DNA of 7,027 bases, taken from Fidelibacterota bacterium TCS52. Lineage in GTDB: Bacteria; Fidelibacterota; Fidelibacteria; Fidelibacterales; Fidelibacteraceae. This document shows positions 1-6,270 of the stretch, piece after piece (the stretch's first letter is position 1; each line of letters begins with the position of its first letter). The notes under the pieces are model-generated. The model worked only from the letters and a program-made list of their open reading frames with translations, made no database searches and was not told where the DNA came from. The translations under genes were made by a program, and so were the position numbers. Where the stretch lies: NCBI GenBank assembly GCA_001577215.1, contig LSCC01000084.1:1-7027 (forward strand), read 5' to 3'.

Positions 1-498
1 GGAAATGATTCACATGGAAACTTCAACAAATACAGACAGATCAAGATCCCAATGATTTTATTGACTGAAAATAATGCACAACTTTTGGGAAAACATCGAA
101 CAGGAATAATTGCAAATAATAATAAAAGTGATATTTTAAATTCTTTAAAAAATGGTAAATGTTTTATTACAAATAGTTTTAGCATTGACCTTAAAGTTGT
201 TAATAAATTTGGTAATATTTTTGAATTAGGTGAATCCGCTAATGGAAATGAATTTACAATTGAAATCAATTGTGAATCAAATAGTGAATTTGGAAAGATG
301 AAAAATTTGAAAATATTCTATGGTAATTTAGAAAAAAAACAAGAAAAAATTACCTTTGAAAAAGATATTAACAATTTAACATATTCTCATAAATTTATTT
401 TACATGAAAGAGAGCATGGATACATTCGTGCTGAAATAAAAAGCGACGAAAATAAAAAATTTGCAGCTACTAATCCTATTTGGATAAGTGAGCACTAA
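1..498 (+). CDS. PHP-domain metallohydrolase (CehA/McbA-like), C-terminal part
   Basis: This is a partial gene: the reading frame is open to the left edge, so the Met at position 52 is internal and the true start lies outside. The 165 visible residues begin with GNDSHGNFN (residues 1-9). This is the last metal-ligand motif of PHP-type phosphoesterases, with D3 and H5 the likely metal ligands. Residues 33-59 (RTGI, then SDILNSLKNGKCFITNS) match the segment typical of CehA/McbA-like PHP proteins, where a 'make a list by length' loop precedes a Gly-rich turn. Residues 60-165 look like a beta-sandwich tail (alternating hydrophobics, final NPIWISEH). The family hydrolyses phosphoester or related bonds using two or three metal ions, but the substrate cannot be told from the C-terminus. 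The last 23 nt overlap the 3' end of the convergent acetyltransferase gene. The family call is fairly firm; substrate and localisation are unknown. Confidence 0.75.
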   Translation, partial: GNDSHGNFNKYRQIKIPMILLTENNAQLLGKHRTGIIANNNKSDILNSLKNGKCFITNSFSIDLKVVNKFGNIFELGESANGNEFTIEINCESNSEFGKMKNLKIFYGNLEKKQEKITFEKDINNLTYSHKFILHEREHGYIRAEIKSDENKKFAATNPIWISEH

Positions 499-964
499 AT
501 TTCATTGTGAATTCTTGTATCCCTTTTGAATCAAAATCACAATTACTCCATTCATTATCAATTTCAGCACCGGATTTTTTATACATTTTAATTGCCTGTT
601 TATTCCAATTTAATACTTGCCAACGAACTCGCTTGCAATTTTCTCTTTTTGCTACTTCAAATATTTTTTTTAACAATTCGGTGCCAATTTGATTACCACG
701 ATATTGTTTTTTTACATACAAATCATCTAAATAGAGTGATTTCCCCACCCAAGTAAAATATGTGAAAAAATATAGAGCGATTCCGATAATTTCTTTATCT
801 GACGTCTCTACAACAAAACATTGGAAATAATCTTTTTCCGCTTTCATTTGCTCAACTGAATTTGTTACTTTTTCAGGAGCTTTTTCAAAATCAGCTAATT
901 CTTTTATTAAAAATAAAATATCTGCAAAGTCTTTCTCAACAGCTTTTCTAATTGTAAATTTCAT
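476..964 (-). CDS. GNAT N-acetyltransferase, SSAT (diamine acetyltransferase)-like
   Basis: This is a complete 162-aa GNAT-fold protein, the usual length for a single-domain member. It transfers acetyl from acetyl-CoA to an amine. The order of motifs follows human spermidine/spermine N1-acetyltransferase: IRKA at the N-terminus, LIKELADFE at 19-27, ALYFFTYFTWVGKSLYLDDLYV at 63-84, the acetyl-CoA loop YRGNQIGTELL at 88-98, and MYKKSGA at 127-133. Y128 falls at the proposed catalytic Tyr of SSAT and D80 at its proposed general-base Glu. The central loop residue is Gln (R-G-N-Q-I-G) where Gly is common, a tolerated variant. The start is supported by an in-frame TAG at 983-985 (complement) and an AGGA 9 nt upstream. 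The gene converges on the PHP gene with a 23-nt 3' overlap and diverges from the gene at 1176. GNAT fold is nearly certain. A polyamine substrate is inference, because bacterial homologues of SSAT also acetylate other amines such as thialysine. Confidence 0.9.
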   Translation of the reverse strand: MKFTIRKAVEKDFADILFLIKELADFEKAPEKVTNSVEQMKAEKDYFQCFVVETSDKEIIGIALYFFTYFTWVGKSLYLDDLYVKKQYRGNQIGTELLKKIFEVAKRENCKRVRWQVLNWNKQAIKMYKKSGAEIDNEWSNCDFDSKGIQEFTMKFSAHLSK

Positions 965-1051
965 TTTATTAATTCCTATTTTTCTATATTTAATATTCTG
1001 TGGTAAAAATAAAACATATAATCATATTTCTCAATCATTTACTTAAAAAAC

Positions 1052-1074
1052 TTAATCTCAACAAAAAAGATTAA
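1052..1074. repeat. 7-bp perfect inverted repeat in divergent intergenic region
   Basis: TTAATCT (1052-1058) and AGATTAA (1068-1074) are exact reverse complements separated by 9 nt. The site lies between two divergent genes, about 90 bp from the acetyltransferase start and 100 bp from the envelope-protein start, where an operator could sit. It is made almost entirely of A/T in an AT-rich spacer, so chance is a real alternative. A T-rich stretch follows on the + strand, but no gene reads into it from the left, so a terminator role is unlikely. Confidence 0.3.
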
Positions 1075-1097
1075 TATTATTATTTTTATTTATTAAA

Positions 1098-1141
1098 TTT
1101 TTCAATAAATTTGACAACAATATTGAAAAAAAGATTGTCAA
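1098..1141. promoter_or_regulatory. Two interleaved inverted repeats upstream of the 1176 gene (possible operator or 5' leader structure)
   Basis: Two perfect inverted repeats are interlocked here. The first pairs TTTTTCAATA (1098-1107) with TATTGAAAAA (1121-1130), 10 bp with a 13-nt spacer. The second pairs TTGACAA (1111-1117) with TTGTCAA (1135-1141), 7 bp with a 17-nt spacer. The arm order is A, B, A', B'. The site ends 34 nt before the ATG at 1176. TTGACA at 1111-1116 is an exact -35 hexamer, but no reasonable -10 lies 16-18 bp downstream, so I do not call a promoter. The repeats could be a dimeric repressor site or, if transcribed, a pseudoknot-type leader. AT richness makes chance pairing possible. 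Confidence 0.35.
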
Positions 1142-1163
1142 AAGAACAAAAACGGCAAAAGCC

Positions 1164-1170
1164 AAGGAGA
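1164..1170 (+). promoter_or_regulatory. Strong Shine-Dalgarno site
   Basis: AAGGAGA lies 5 nt upstream of the ATG at 1176 and matches the anti-Shine-Dalgarno sequence well. It fixes the start of the membrane protein, and it contrasts with mutS downstream, which has no such site. Confidence 0.8.
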
Positions 1171-1175
1171 AAAAA

Positions 1176-2315
1176 ATGAAGAAAATATTTTATCTACTGC
1201 CAATAATTCTAATATTGACATTACAAACTTTCGCCTTTCAAGTAAAAGGTGATTCCAAAATCAAATACAATAAAAATTCAGATGAAGATCTTTTCCTTTT
1301 TGGAGGAGATATTGTTTTAAATGGCGATGTAGAAGAAAATTGTTTTATTTTCGGTGGAGATGTAACTGTTAATAGCCGAATCGATGAAGATCTATATGCC
1401 TTTTGTGGTGATTTTAATTTAAATGGAACTGTAAATGAAAATCTATACGCATTTGGTGGCAACATAGTTATTAGTGGAAATGTATATGAAGATATTAATG
1501 CTTTTGGTGGAAAAATTGTTATTGACTCTTCTGCCGTATGCTATGGTGATCTCCATGCAAAGGGCGGAAAGGTTTATATTAACGGAACTGTTTCAGGTGA
1601 AGTTGAAGTTGAAGCTGAATATGTAGAAATAAATGGTATAATAAATAACGATACAAAAATTAATACGGGAAAGCTCGTTGTTAGTGATTTAGCAACTATT
1701 ACCGGTGATTTGGAACATAGTGATGAAAATATTGAAATGGATTCAATTACAATAAGAGGTAGAACTGATTTTAGAAAATTTCATACGCGAGATTATACCA
1801 CTTTTAAATCGCATTTTAAATTCTTTTTGATTAGTTTGATCTTCGGAATCATCTGGTTTTACTTATTCCCAAGATCATTCAATAAAACAGGTAATACATT
1901 AAAAGATCATCCGGGAAATATCGTAGCATGGGGATTATTATATTTATTAGCTGTTCCAATTCTAGCTGTAATTACAATGATATTTATTATAACAATTCCT
2001 TTCACATTAATTTATTTTGTAATATATGGAGCACTTATATTTATGGGACAATTCGTGCTCGCCAATTGGATTGGCAATTTAATAGCTAAAAAAATACCAT
2101 CTTATGATAAATGGCTGTTACCGTTTATTTCAGGTCTGCTCATAATACATATTTTAATAAGTGTGCCTATATTAAGAGGATTTACTTGGATTGGGTGGAT
2201 ATTTTTAGGAACAGCAACTATTTGGTATAATATTTTTAACAATAGAAAAAGAAAGCAAAGACCACAACCGGTAGAAATCGTAGAATCAAATGATACGATC
2301 AAAATAAAAAAATAA
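1176..2315 (+). CDS. Bactofilin-like beta-solenoid repeat membrane protein
   Basis: This is a 379-aa envelope protein of unknown precise role. Residues 1-20 form a signal peptide (MKK, hydrophobic core, cleavage near TFA/F). Residues 37-121 are five exact 17-residue repeats of the form E-D/N-x-F/Y-x-F-G-G-D/N-I/V-x-I/V/L-N/S-G-x-V-x, and weaker repeats continue to about 190. This periodicity is that of a right-handed beta-solenoid, as in bactofilin / polymer-forming proteins. About five hydrophobic helices follow (near 214-231, 249-272, 275-300, 313-331 and 335-354), then a basic RKRKQR tail. With a cleaved signal and an odd helix number, the solenoid would face the periplasm and the C-terminus the cytoplasm (inference). 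The domain order resembles 'polymer-forming cytoskeletal protein' entries with a C-terminal membrane domain. Cys at 56, 77 and 122 lie in or next to repeats. The gene has a strong ribosome site and its own terminator, so it is probably transcribed alone. Confidence 0.85.
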   Translation: MKKIFYLLPIILILTLQTFAFQVKGDSKIKYNKNSDEDLFLFGGDIVLNGDVEENCFIFGGDVTVNSRIDEDLYAFCGDFNLNGTVNENLYAFGGNIVISGNVYEDINAFGGKIVIDSSAVCYGDLHAKGGKVYINGTVSGEVEVEAEYVEINGIINNDTKINTGKLVVSDLATITGDLEHSDENIEMDSITIRGRTDFRKFHTRDYTTFKSHFKFFLISLIFGIIWFYLFPRSFNKTGNTLKDHPGNIVAWGLLYLLAVPILAVITMIFIITIPFTLIYFVIYGALIFMGQFVLANWIGNLIAKKIPSYDKWLLPFISGLLIIHILISVPILRGFTWIGWIFLGTATIWYNIFNNRKRKQRPQPVEIVESNDTIKIKK

Positions 2316-2337
2316 ATGACCAATAATAAATATTTTT

Positions 2338-2374
2338 ACCCGTTGAGAATACAAAATTTTCAGCGGGTTTTTTT
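2338..2374 (+). terminator. Rho-independent terminator after the repeat membrane protein
   Basis: A 12-bp stem pairs 2338-2349 (ACCCGTTGAGAA) with 2357-2368 (TTTTCAGCGGGT), using two G-U wobbles, around a 7-nt loop. A T-run reaching 2374 follows. The GC-rich base of the stem stands out in this AT-rich DNA. It lies 23 nt after the TAA at 2313-2315 and separates that gene from mutS. No matching A-run precedes the stem, so it should work only on the + strand. Confidence 0.88.
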
Positions 2375-2467
2375 ATTTGCTTAAATCCAGTTCATTCGCG
2401 TTATCTGTCTTCTATTTTTTTTGGACAAATTTATTTTATTTATCTAAATATTTAATTAAATTCTATT

Positions 2468-5062
2468 ATGGTGAAAAAAGATAAATTAACACCTTTAATG
2501 CAACAATATCAGAGAATAAAATCCAAGCACTCTGATAAAATAATGCTTTTCCGCATGGGCGATTTTTATGAAGCTTTCAATGCCGATGCAAAAAAGATCA
2601 GCAGGGTATTAAACATTACACTAACAAGTCGTGGTAAAACTGATTCTACCCGAACGCCATTGGCCGGATTTCCATATCACGCATTAGATTCATATTTACA
2701 TAAATTACTAAAAGCCGGTTTGAAAGTTGCAATTTGTGAACAGACAGAAGATCCCAAAAAAGCAAAGGGACTTGTAAAAAGAAATATTACAGAAATTGTT
2801 ACTCCCGGAATTACGGTAAATGATAAATATTTAACTTCATCTGAAAACAATTATTTAGGTGCCATCTATTTTGATGAATCAAGAATTGCGTTTGCTTATA
2901 TTGACATTTCAACCGGAGAATTTAATGTAGTGGAAGGTGATGAACAAAAGATAATAGATCTATTTAATTCCAACCCAACTTCAGAATTGCTTATTAATGA
3001 AAATGATAAAGTTAGAATTAAAAAAATATTCCCAAAATATAAAGGATTAATTACCAAACTTCATGATTGGATATATGATATTACTTATTCCGAAGAATTG
3101 ATAAACAGTCATTTCCAAACAACTTCTCTAAAGGGATTAGGAATTAATGATCAACCAAACATTATTAAAATAGTTGGAGCTATTTTTCATTATATAAACG
3201 AAAATTTTCAAAAACAACTTTCGCATATTACTTCTATTAGAAAAATAAACACTGAAAACTTTGTTGGATTAGATCAGTTCACTATTAGAAATTTAGAATT
3301 ATTTCAAAGATTATCCGGAGAAACGGGCAAAGGAACATTTGTTAATGTAGTAGACGATACTATTACTTCAGTTGGATCAAGAACTTTGAAGAATTGGATA
3401 TTCAGACCATTATTATCAAAAAAAAAAATAGTTAGAAGACAAAATTATGTTCAATATTTTATTGATAATTCCGAGCAAAAAGATAAATTAAGAAAATTGT
3501 TGGATAACATCTCTGACCTTGAAAGATTAACTTCAAAGATCAGCTCAGGAAAAATAAATCCAAGAGAAATATTGCAGATCAAACTAAGTCTAAAAAAACT
3601 ACTAAAAATTAATAATTTGCTAAATGGTATTTTAGATTTTAAGATCCAAGATGTTGGTAAAGTAAACGAACTGATAGAATTAATTGACACAAGTATAGAA
3701 AATGATCCGCCTTTGCAAATATCAGATGGCAACGTATTTAAAGAAACATATCATTCTAACCTGCCGGAATTAAGAAAAATCGCTTATCATGGAAAAGATT
3801 ATCTTATTAAATTACAAAATTCTGAAAGAAAACGCACAGAAATCCCAAGTTTAAAAATTGGATACAATAAAATATTCGGCTATTATATTGATATCAGAAA
3901 AACACATCAAGATAAAGTGCCACCGGAATATATTAAAAGACAAACACTAGTAAATTCCGAGAGATTTATTACACCGGAATTAAAAGAATATGAAGAAAAA
4001 ATACTTAGCGCCGAAAGTAAATTATTAGAATTAGAATCAGAATTATATAGTGAGTTCCTCCAAAAATTATTTAAATATATTCCTTCAATGCAGCAAAACT
4101 CAAAAATAATTGCAGAAATCGATATTTTAAGTTCATTTGCAGAACTAGCAATAAGAAATCAATGGACGAGACCGGAAGTTAATGAAAATGCTAAATTGGA
4201 AATCAAAGGCGGGCGACATTCGGTTGTTGAAGAGCTATTTCCTTCAAGCGAATCTTTTATTCCAAATGATACTTACATAGACACAGAAAATGATCAAATA
4301 TTGCTTATTACAGGCCCGAACATGTCGGGAAAATCTACTTATTTAAGACAAATTGGTTTGATAACTTTAATGGCTCAAATTGGTTGCAATGTTCCGGCTG
4401 TTTCTGCTAAGATAGGATTAGTTGATAAAATATTTACAAGAGTCGGAGCAAGCGATAATCTCGCTTATGGTGAAAGCACATTCTTGACAGAAATGATCGA
4501 AACGGCAAATATTCTAAATACTGCTTCTTCGAAAAGTTTGATATTATTGGATGAAATCGGTCGCGGAACAAGCACTTATGACGGTTTATCAATTGCTTGG
4601 GCAGTTGTGGAGTATTTACATAATAATTCACAGGTTTCTGCAAGGACTTTATTTGCTACACACTACCATGAATTGACAGAATTGGAAATAATTCTTGATC
4701 GAGTAAAAAATTATAATGTAAATGTAAAAGAATACGGTGATAAAATTATTTTTTTGAGAAAGATCATTCCGGGTAGAGCAGATAAAAGCTATGGAATTCA
4801 TGTAGCAAAAATGGCAGGAGTTCCAAAAGAAATTGTAAAAAGAGCCAATGAAATACTGAACAATTTGTCAAGCACAGATCATAAGTTACCAAGTGGTGAA
4901 ACTGTTCTACAACCAAAGATCAAAAGTGAAAAAACGATCCAATTAAATGTTTTCGGCCCCAAAGAAGAAAAATTAAGAAAAGAAGTAGGTAATTTAAAAA
5001 TCGAAGAAATGACGCCTTTGGAAGCGTTGAAAAAATTAGATGAACTAAAGAAAAAATTATAA
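2468..5062 (+). CDS. mutS: DNA mismatch repair protein MutS
   Basis: This is a complete 864-aa MutS1, the normal length. It binds mismatches and small loops in duplex DNA and, using ATP, recruits MutL to start repair. Visible domains are the mismatch-binding N-terminus with the F-x-E motif in GDFYEAF (F33, E35), the connector (about 125-250), the core/lever (about 265 onward), the clamp (about 430-520) and the ABC-type ATPase (about 570-770). The ATPase has Walker A GPNMSGKST at 616-624, Walker B LLDE with D695/E696, the signature STYDGLS after GRGT, and ATHYHEL at 730-736. The C-terminus keeps QLNVF at 825-829, a likely beta-clamp-binding peptide, and the dimerisation helix MTPLEALKKLDELKKKL. 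The ATG has no Shine-Dalgarno site and only A/T-rich DNA ahead, common in Bacteroidota relatives. The gene stands alone, 93 bp after a terminator. An 11-A run (3418-3428) is the one oddity. All key residues are present. Confidence 0.98.
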   Translation: MVKKDKLTPLMQQYQRIKSKHSDKIMLFRMGDFYEAFNADAKKISRVLNITLTSRGKTDSTRTPLAGFPYHALDSYLHKLLKAGLKVAICEQTEDPKKAKGLVKRNITEIVTPGITVNDKYLTSSENNYLGAIYFDESRIAFAYIDISTGEFNVVEGDEQKIIDLFNSNPTSELLINENDKVRIKKIFPKYKGLITKLHDWIYDITYSEELINSHFQTTSLKGLGINDQPNIIKIVGAIFHYINENFQKQLSHITSIRKINTENFVGLDQFTIRNLELFQRLSGETGKGTFVNVVDDTITSVGSRTLKNWIFRPLLSKKKIVRRQNYVQYFIDNSEQKDKLRKLLDNISDLERLTSKISSGKINPREILQIKLSLKKLLKINNLLNGILDFKIQDVGKVNELIELIDTSIENDPPLQISDGNVFKETYHSNLPELRKIAYHGKDYLIKLQNSERKRTEIPSLKIGYNKIFGYYIDIRKTHQDKVPPEYIKRQTLVNSERFITPELKEYEEKILSAESKLLELESELYSEFLQKLFKYIPSMQQNSKIIAEIDILSSFAELAIRNQWTRPEVNENAKLEIKGGRHSVVEELFPSSESFIPNDTYIDTENDQILLITGPNMSGKSTYLRQIGLITLMAQIGCNVPAVSAKIGLVDKIFTRVGASDNLAYGESTFLTEMIETANILNTASSKSLILLDEIGRGTSTYDGLSIAWAVVEYLHNNSQVSARTLFATHYHELTELEIILDRVKNYNVNVKEYGDKIIFLRKIIPGRADKSYGIHVAKMAGVPKEIVKRANEILNNLSSTDHKLPSGETVLQPKIKSEKTIQLNVFGPKEEKLRKEVGNLKIEEMTPLEALKKLDELKKKL
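3418..3428 (+). repeat. 11-A mononucleotide tract inside mutS
   Basis: This is an uninterrupted run of 11 A, the longest homopolymer I found in the window, spanning the end of codon S317, K318-K320 and the start of I321. Losing one A puts TAG directly after the Lys codons. Gaining one A gives Asn-Ser-TAG. Either slip would leave a protein of about 320 residues without clamp or ATPase domains. The tract is read directly from the sequence; any role as a slippage switch is inference. Confidence 0.9.
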
Positions 5063-5064
5063 TC

Positions 5065-5253
5065 AATCTTTTTGAATACATGGTAATTAATAAATCTTGG
5101 TGGGATACAATTGATCTCATTTCGCCAAAATTAATTGGTGAATATTTTCAAAACTATCCAAACCAAAGAGACAAATATTTAAGCAAATGGATTTTATCAA
5201 ATAATATTTGTAAAAATTATTTTATACTACTTCAGTATTACACATTTTTTTGA
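5065..5253 (+). pseudogene. Internal fragment of an AlkD-family DNA alkylation repair gene
   Basis: Starting 3 nt after the mutS stop, the +1 frame (ATG at 5080, TGA at 5251-5253, 57 codons) encodes a clear match to the middle of AlkD glycosylases. It reads NLFEYMVINKSWWDTIDL, then LIGEYFQNYP and KWILSNNI. Compared with Bacillus cereus AlkD as I recall it, this covers about residues 97-144 of 237, and the catalytic Trp109 and Asp113 equivalents are present in SWWDTID. The next conserved block (NIWLQR, with the DNA-binding Arg148) breaks off at 5209: Trp becomes Cys and Arg is lost. The first ~95 and last ~90 residues of the family are absent, so it cannot be a working HEAT-repeat enzyme. The last 27 nt overlap the 3' end of the opposing secreted-protein gene. 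It is probably a deletion relic, with an assembly join as the alternative. Confidence 0.78.
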
Positions 5254-6270
5254 TTGAATAATATTATTTGTTTTGAGTTGATAAAAATAAGTTCCGGAAG
5301 ATAAAAATTTCGAATTCCATTCTATTTTATAAGTTCCACTTTCGTGAATACCGGAAAACAATTCTTGAATTTTATTCCCTTTAACATCAAAGATTGCAAT
5401 TTCAATATATTCTCTTTTTGGTATTGAAAAAGTAAATGAAGTGGAAGCATTAAACGGATTTGGAAAGTTTTGATTTAAATCATACTCTTCGGCAATTGCA
5501 ATAAACCTTTCATCAATTGATTGTGAAGAAGTATCTGTTATTGATAAATTAATATTTATTGTAGAATCAATTTCGATCAAAATAGTTGTGTCTGCTGATT
5601 CGTAATCTGATTTGCTAACTGTAATTTTTGTTAGCAAAGACACATCTTTAAATTTAAAATAACCATTTGAATCTGTTGTATCAGTATTTGGAACTCCACC
5701 CGGATGATTCCAAATAATTCCATATTTAACTGTTGCGTTTTCTACTGAATTTCCAAATTGATTAGTTACATATACATTAACAAATCCACTTGCATCTAAT
5801 GTATCATTTGCATTACCTAATGTTGGAGAATTATCAAAATAGAACTTATGGTGATATCCAACATAAATTAAACTTATTGATTGATTCGGTCTTGGTGCCG
5901 GAGTTTCAGAATTTGCAACATTTCCAAAAATTAATTCATCTATTCTATTATCTGATGACCTATAAAGTGTAATATGATCACCAAGCGAATTGATCGAAAA
6001 TGGACTAGATAAACTATCTTGTGTAATTATTATGTATTCATTATAATTTACAGAAATACTATCTTTAAAATATGCAGTGTCTGTTAATGATGTTAAATAA
6101 TATTTGCCTGTATCAATTACAGTGATTTCTAATTTCCAATTAGTTGAATCCTGATGGTCAATTAACAATTCATTAATGTTGTGAATAGCAACTGGATTAC
6201 TGTAGATATTTACAGAAAACATAATAATTATTAGTATTGTAAATTGAAAAATTCTTTTACTTGCTTTCAT
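5227..6270 (-). CDS. T9SS-secreted protein: lamin-tail-like, CarboxypepD_reg-like and type A sorting domains
   Basis: This is a 347-aa exported protein. Residues 1-24 are a signal peptide (basic start, FTILIIIMFSV core, cleavage near IYS/N). Residues 26-155 look like a lamin-tail (LTD)-type beta-sandwich: GKYYLTSL, LGDHITLYRSSDNRIDELIFGN, APRPNQSISL, SPTLGNAND. Residues 160-245 resemble a carboxypeptidase-regulatory-like Ig fold (VTNQFGNSVENATVKY, TDSNGYFKFKDV). Residues 264-347 are a T9SS type A sorting domain: LNQNFPNPFNASTSFTFSIPK, IFDVKGNKIQELF, GTYKIEWNSKFLSSGTYFYQL, ending KKCVILK. The sorting domain directs export across the outer membrane and is usually cleaved. No catalytic motif is visible, so an adhesive or structural role is more likely than an enzymatic one (inference). 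The start is fixed by a strong GGGAGGA site. The gene overlaps the upstream 205-aa gene by 14 nt, and its 3' end runs into the AlkD relic. Confidence 0.9.
   Translation of the reverse strand: MKASKRIFQFTILIIIMFSVNIYSNPVAIHNINELLIDHQDSTNWKLEITVIDTGKYYLTSLTDTAYFKDSISVNYNEYIIITQDSLSSPFSINSLGDHITLYRSSDNRIDELIFGNVANSETPAPRPNQSISLIYVGYHHKFYFDNSPTLGNANDTLDASGFVNVYVTNQFGNSVENATVKYGIIWNHPGGVPNTDTTDSNGYFKFKDVSLLTKITVSKSDYESADTTILIEIDSTININLSITDTSSQSIDERFIAIAEEYDLNQNFPNPFNASTSFTFSIPKREYIEIAIFDVKGNKIQELFSGIHESGTYKIEWNSKFLSSGTYFYQLKTNNIIQSKKCVILK

Noticed and set aside
507..692. 61-codon + strand open frame opposite the acetyltransferase
   Set aside because: It is antisense to a clear GNAT gene and has no recognisable motif or ribosome site, so it is a shadow frame.
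1238..1465. 75-codon minus frame opposite the repeat protein
   Set aside because: It is complementary to the 51-bp repeats, which explains its open length and repetitive Ser/Pro/Lys make-up.
2102..2323. 73-codon minus frame opposite the membrane helices and 3' end of the repeat protein
   Set aside because: Antisense to a well-supported gene and without any family match.
2421..2450. Possible mutS promoter (TTGGAC with TAAATA downstream)
   Set aside because: The -35 match is poor, the 18-bp spacer is long, and the downstream hexamer is ordinary AT-rich sequence. No Bacteroidota-type TAnnTTTG was seen either.
3451..3732. 93-codon minus frame inside mutS
   Set aside because: Antisense to conserved MutS sequence, with low-complexity hydrophobic content typical of complementary frames.
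4434..4643. 69-codon minus frame inside the MutS ATPase region
   Set aside because: Antisense to the Walker B and signature region of MutS, with no independent support.
4920..5120. 66-codon minus frame over the mutS end and AlkD relic
   Set aside because: Hydrophobic make-up follows from the complement of Lys/Glu-rich MutS codons, and the + strand carries the recognisable matches.
5199..5222. AT-only 7-bp hairpin (AAATAAT / ATTATTT) behind mutS and the opposing operon
   Set aside because: It contains no GC pair and no adjacent T-run in either direction, so it is too weak to call a terminator.
5790..5972. 60-codon + frame opposite the T9SS-cargo gene
   Set aside because: Antisense to the domain-bearing frame and without a plausible start or motif.
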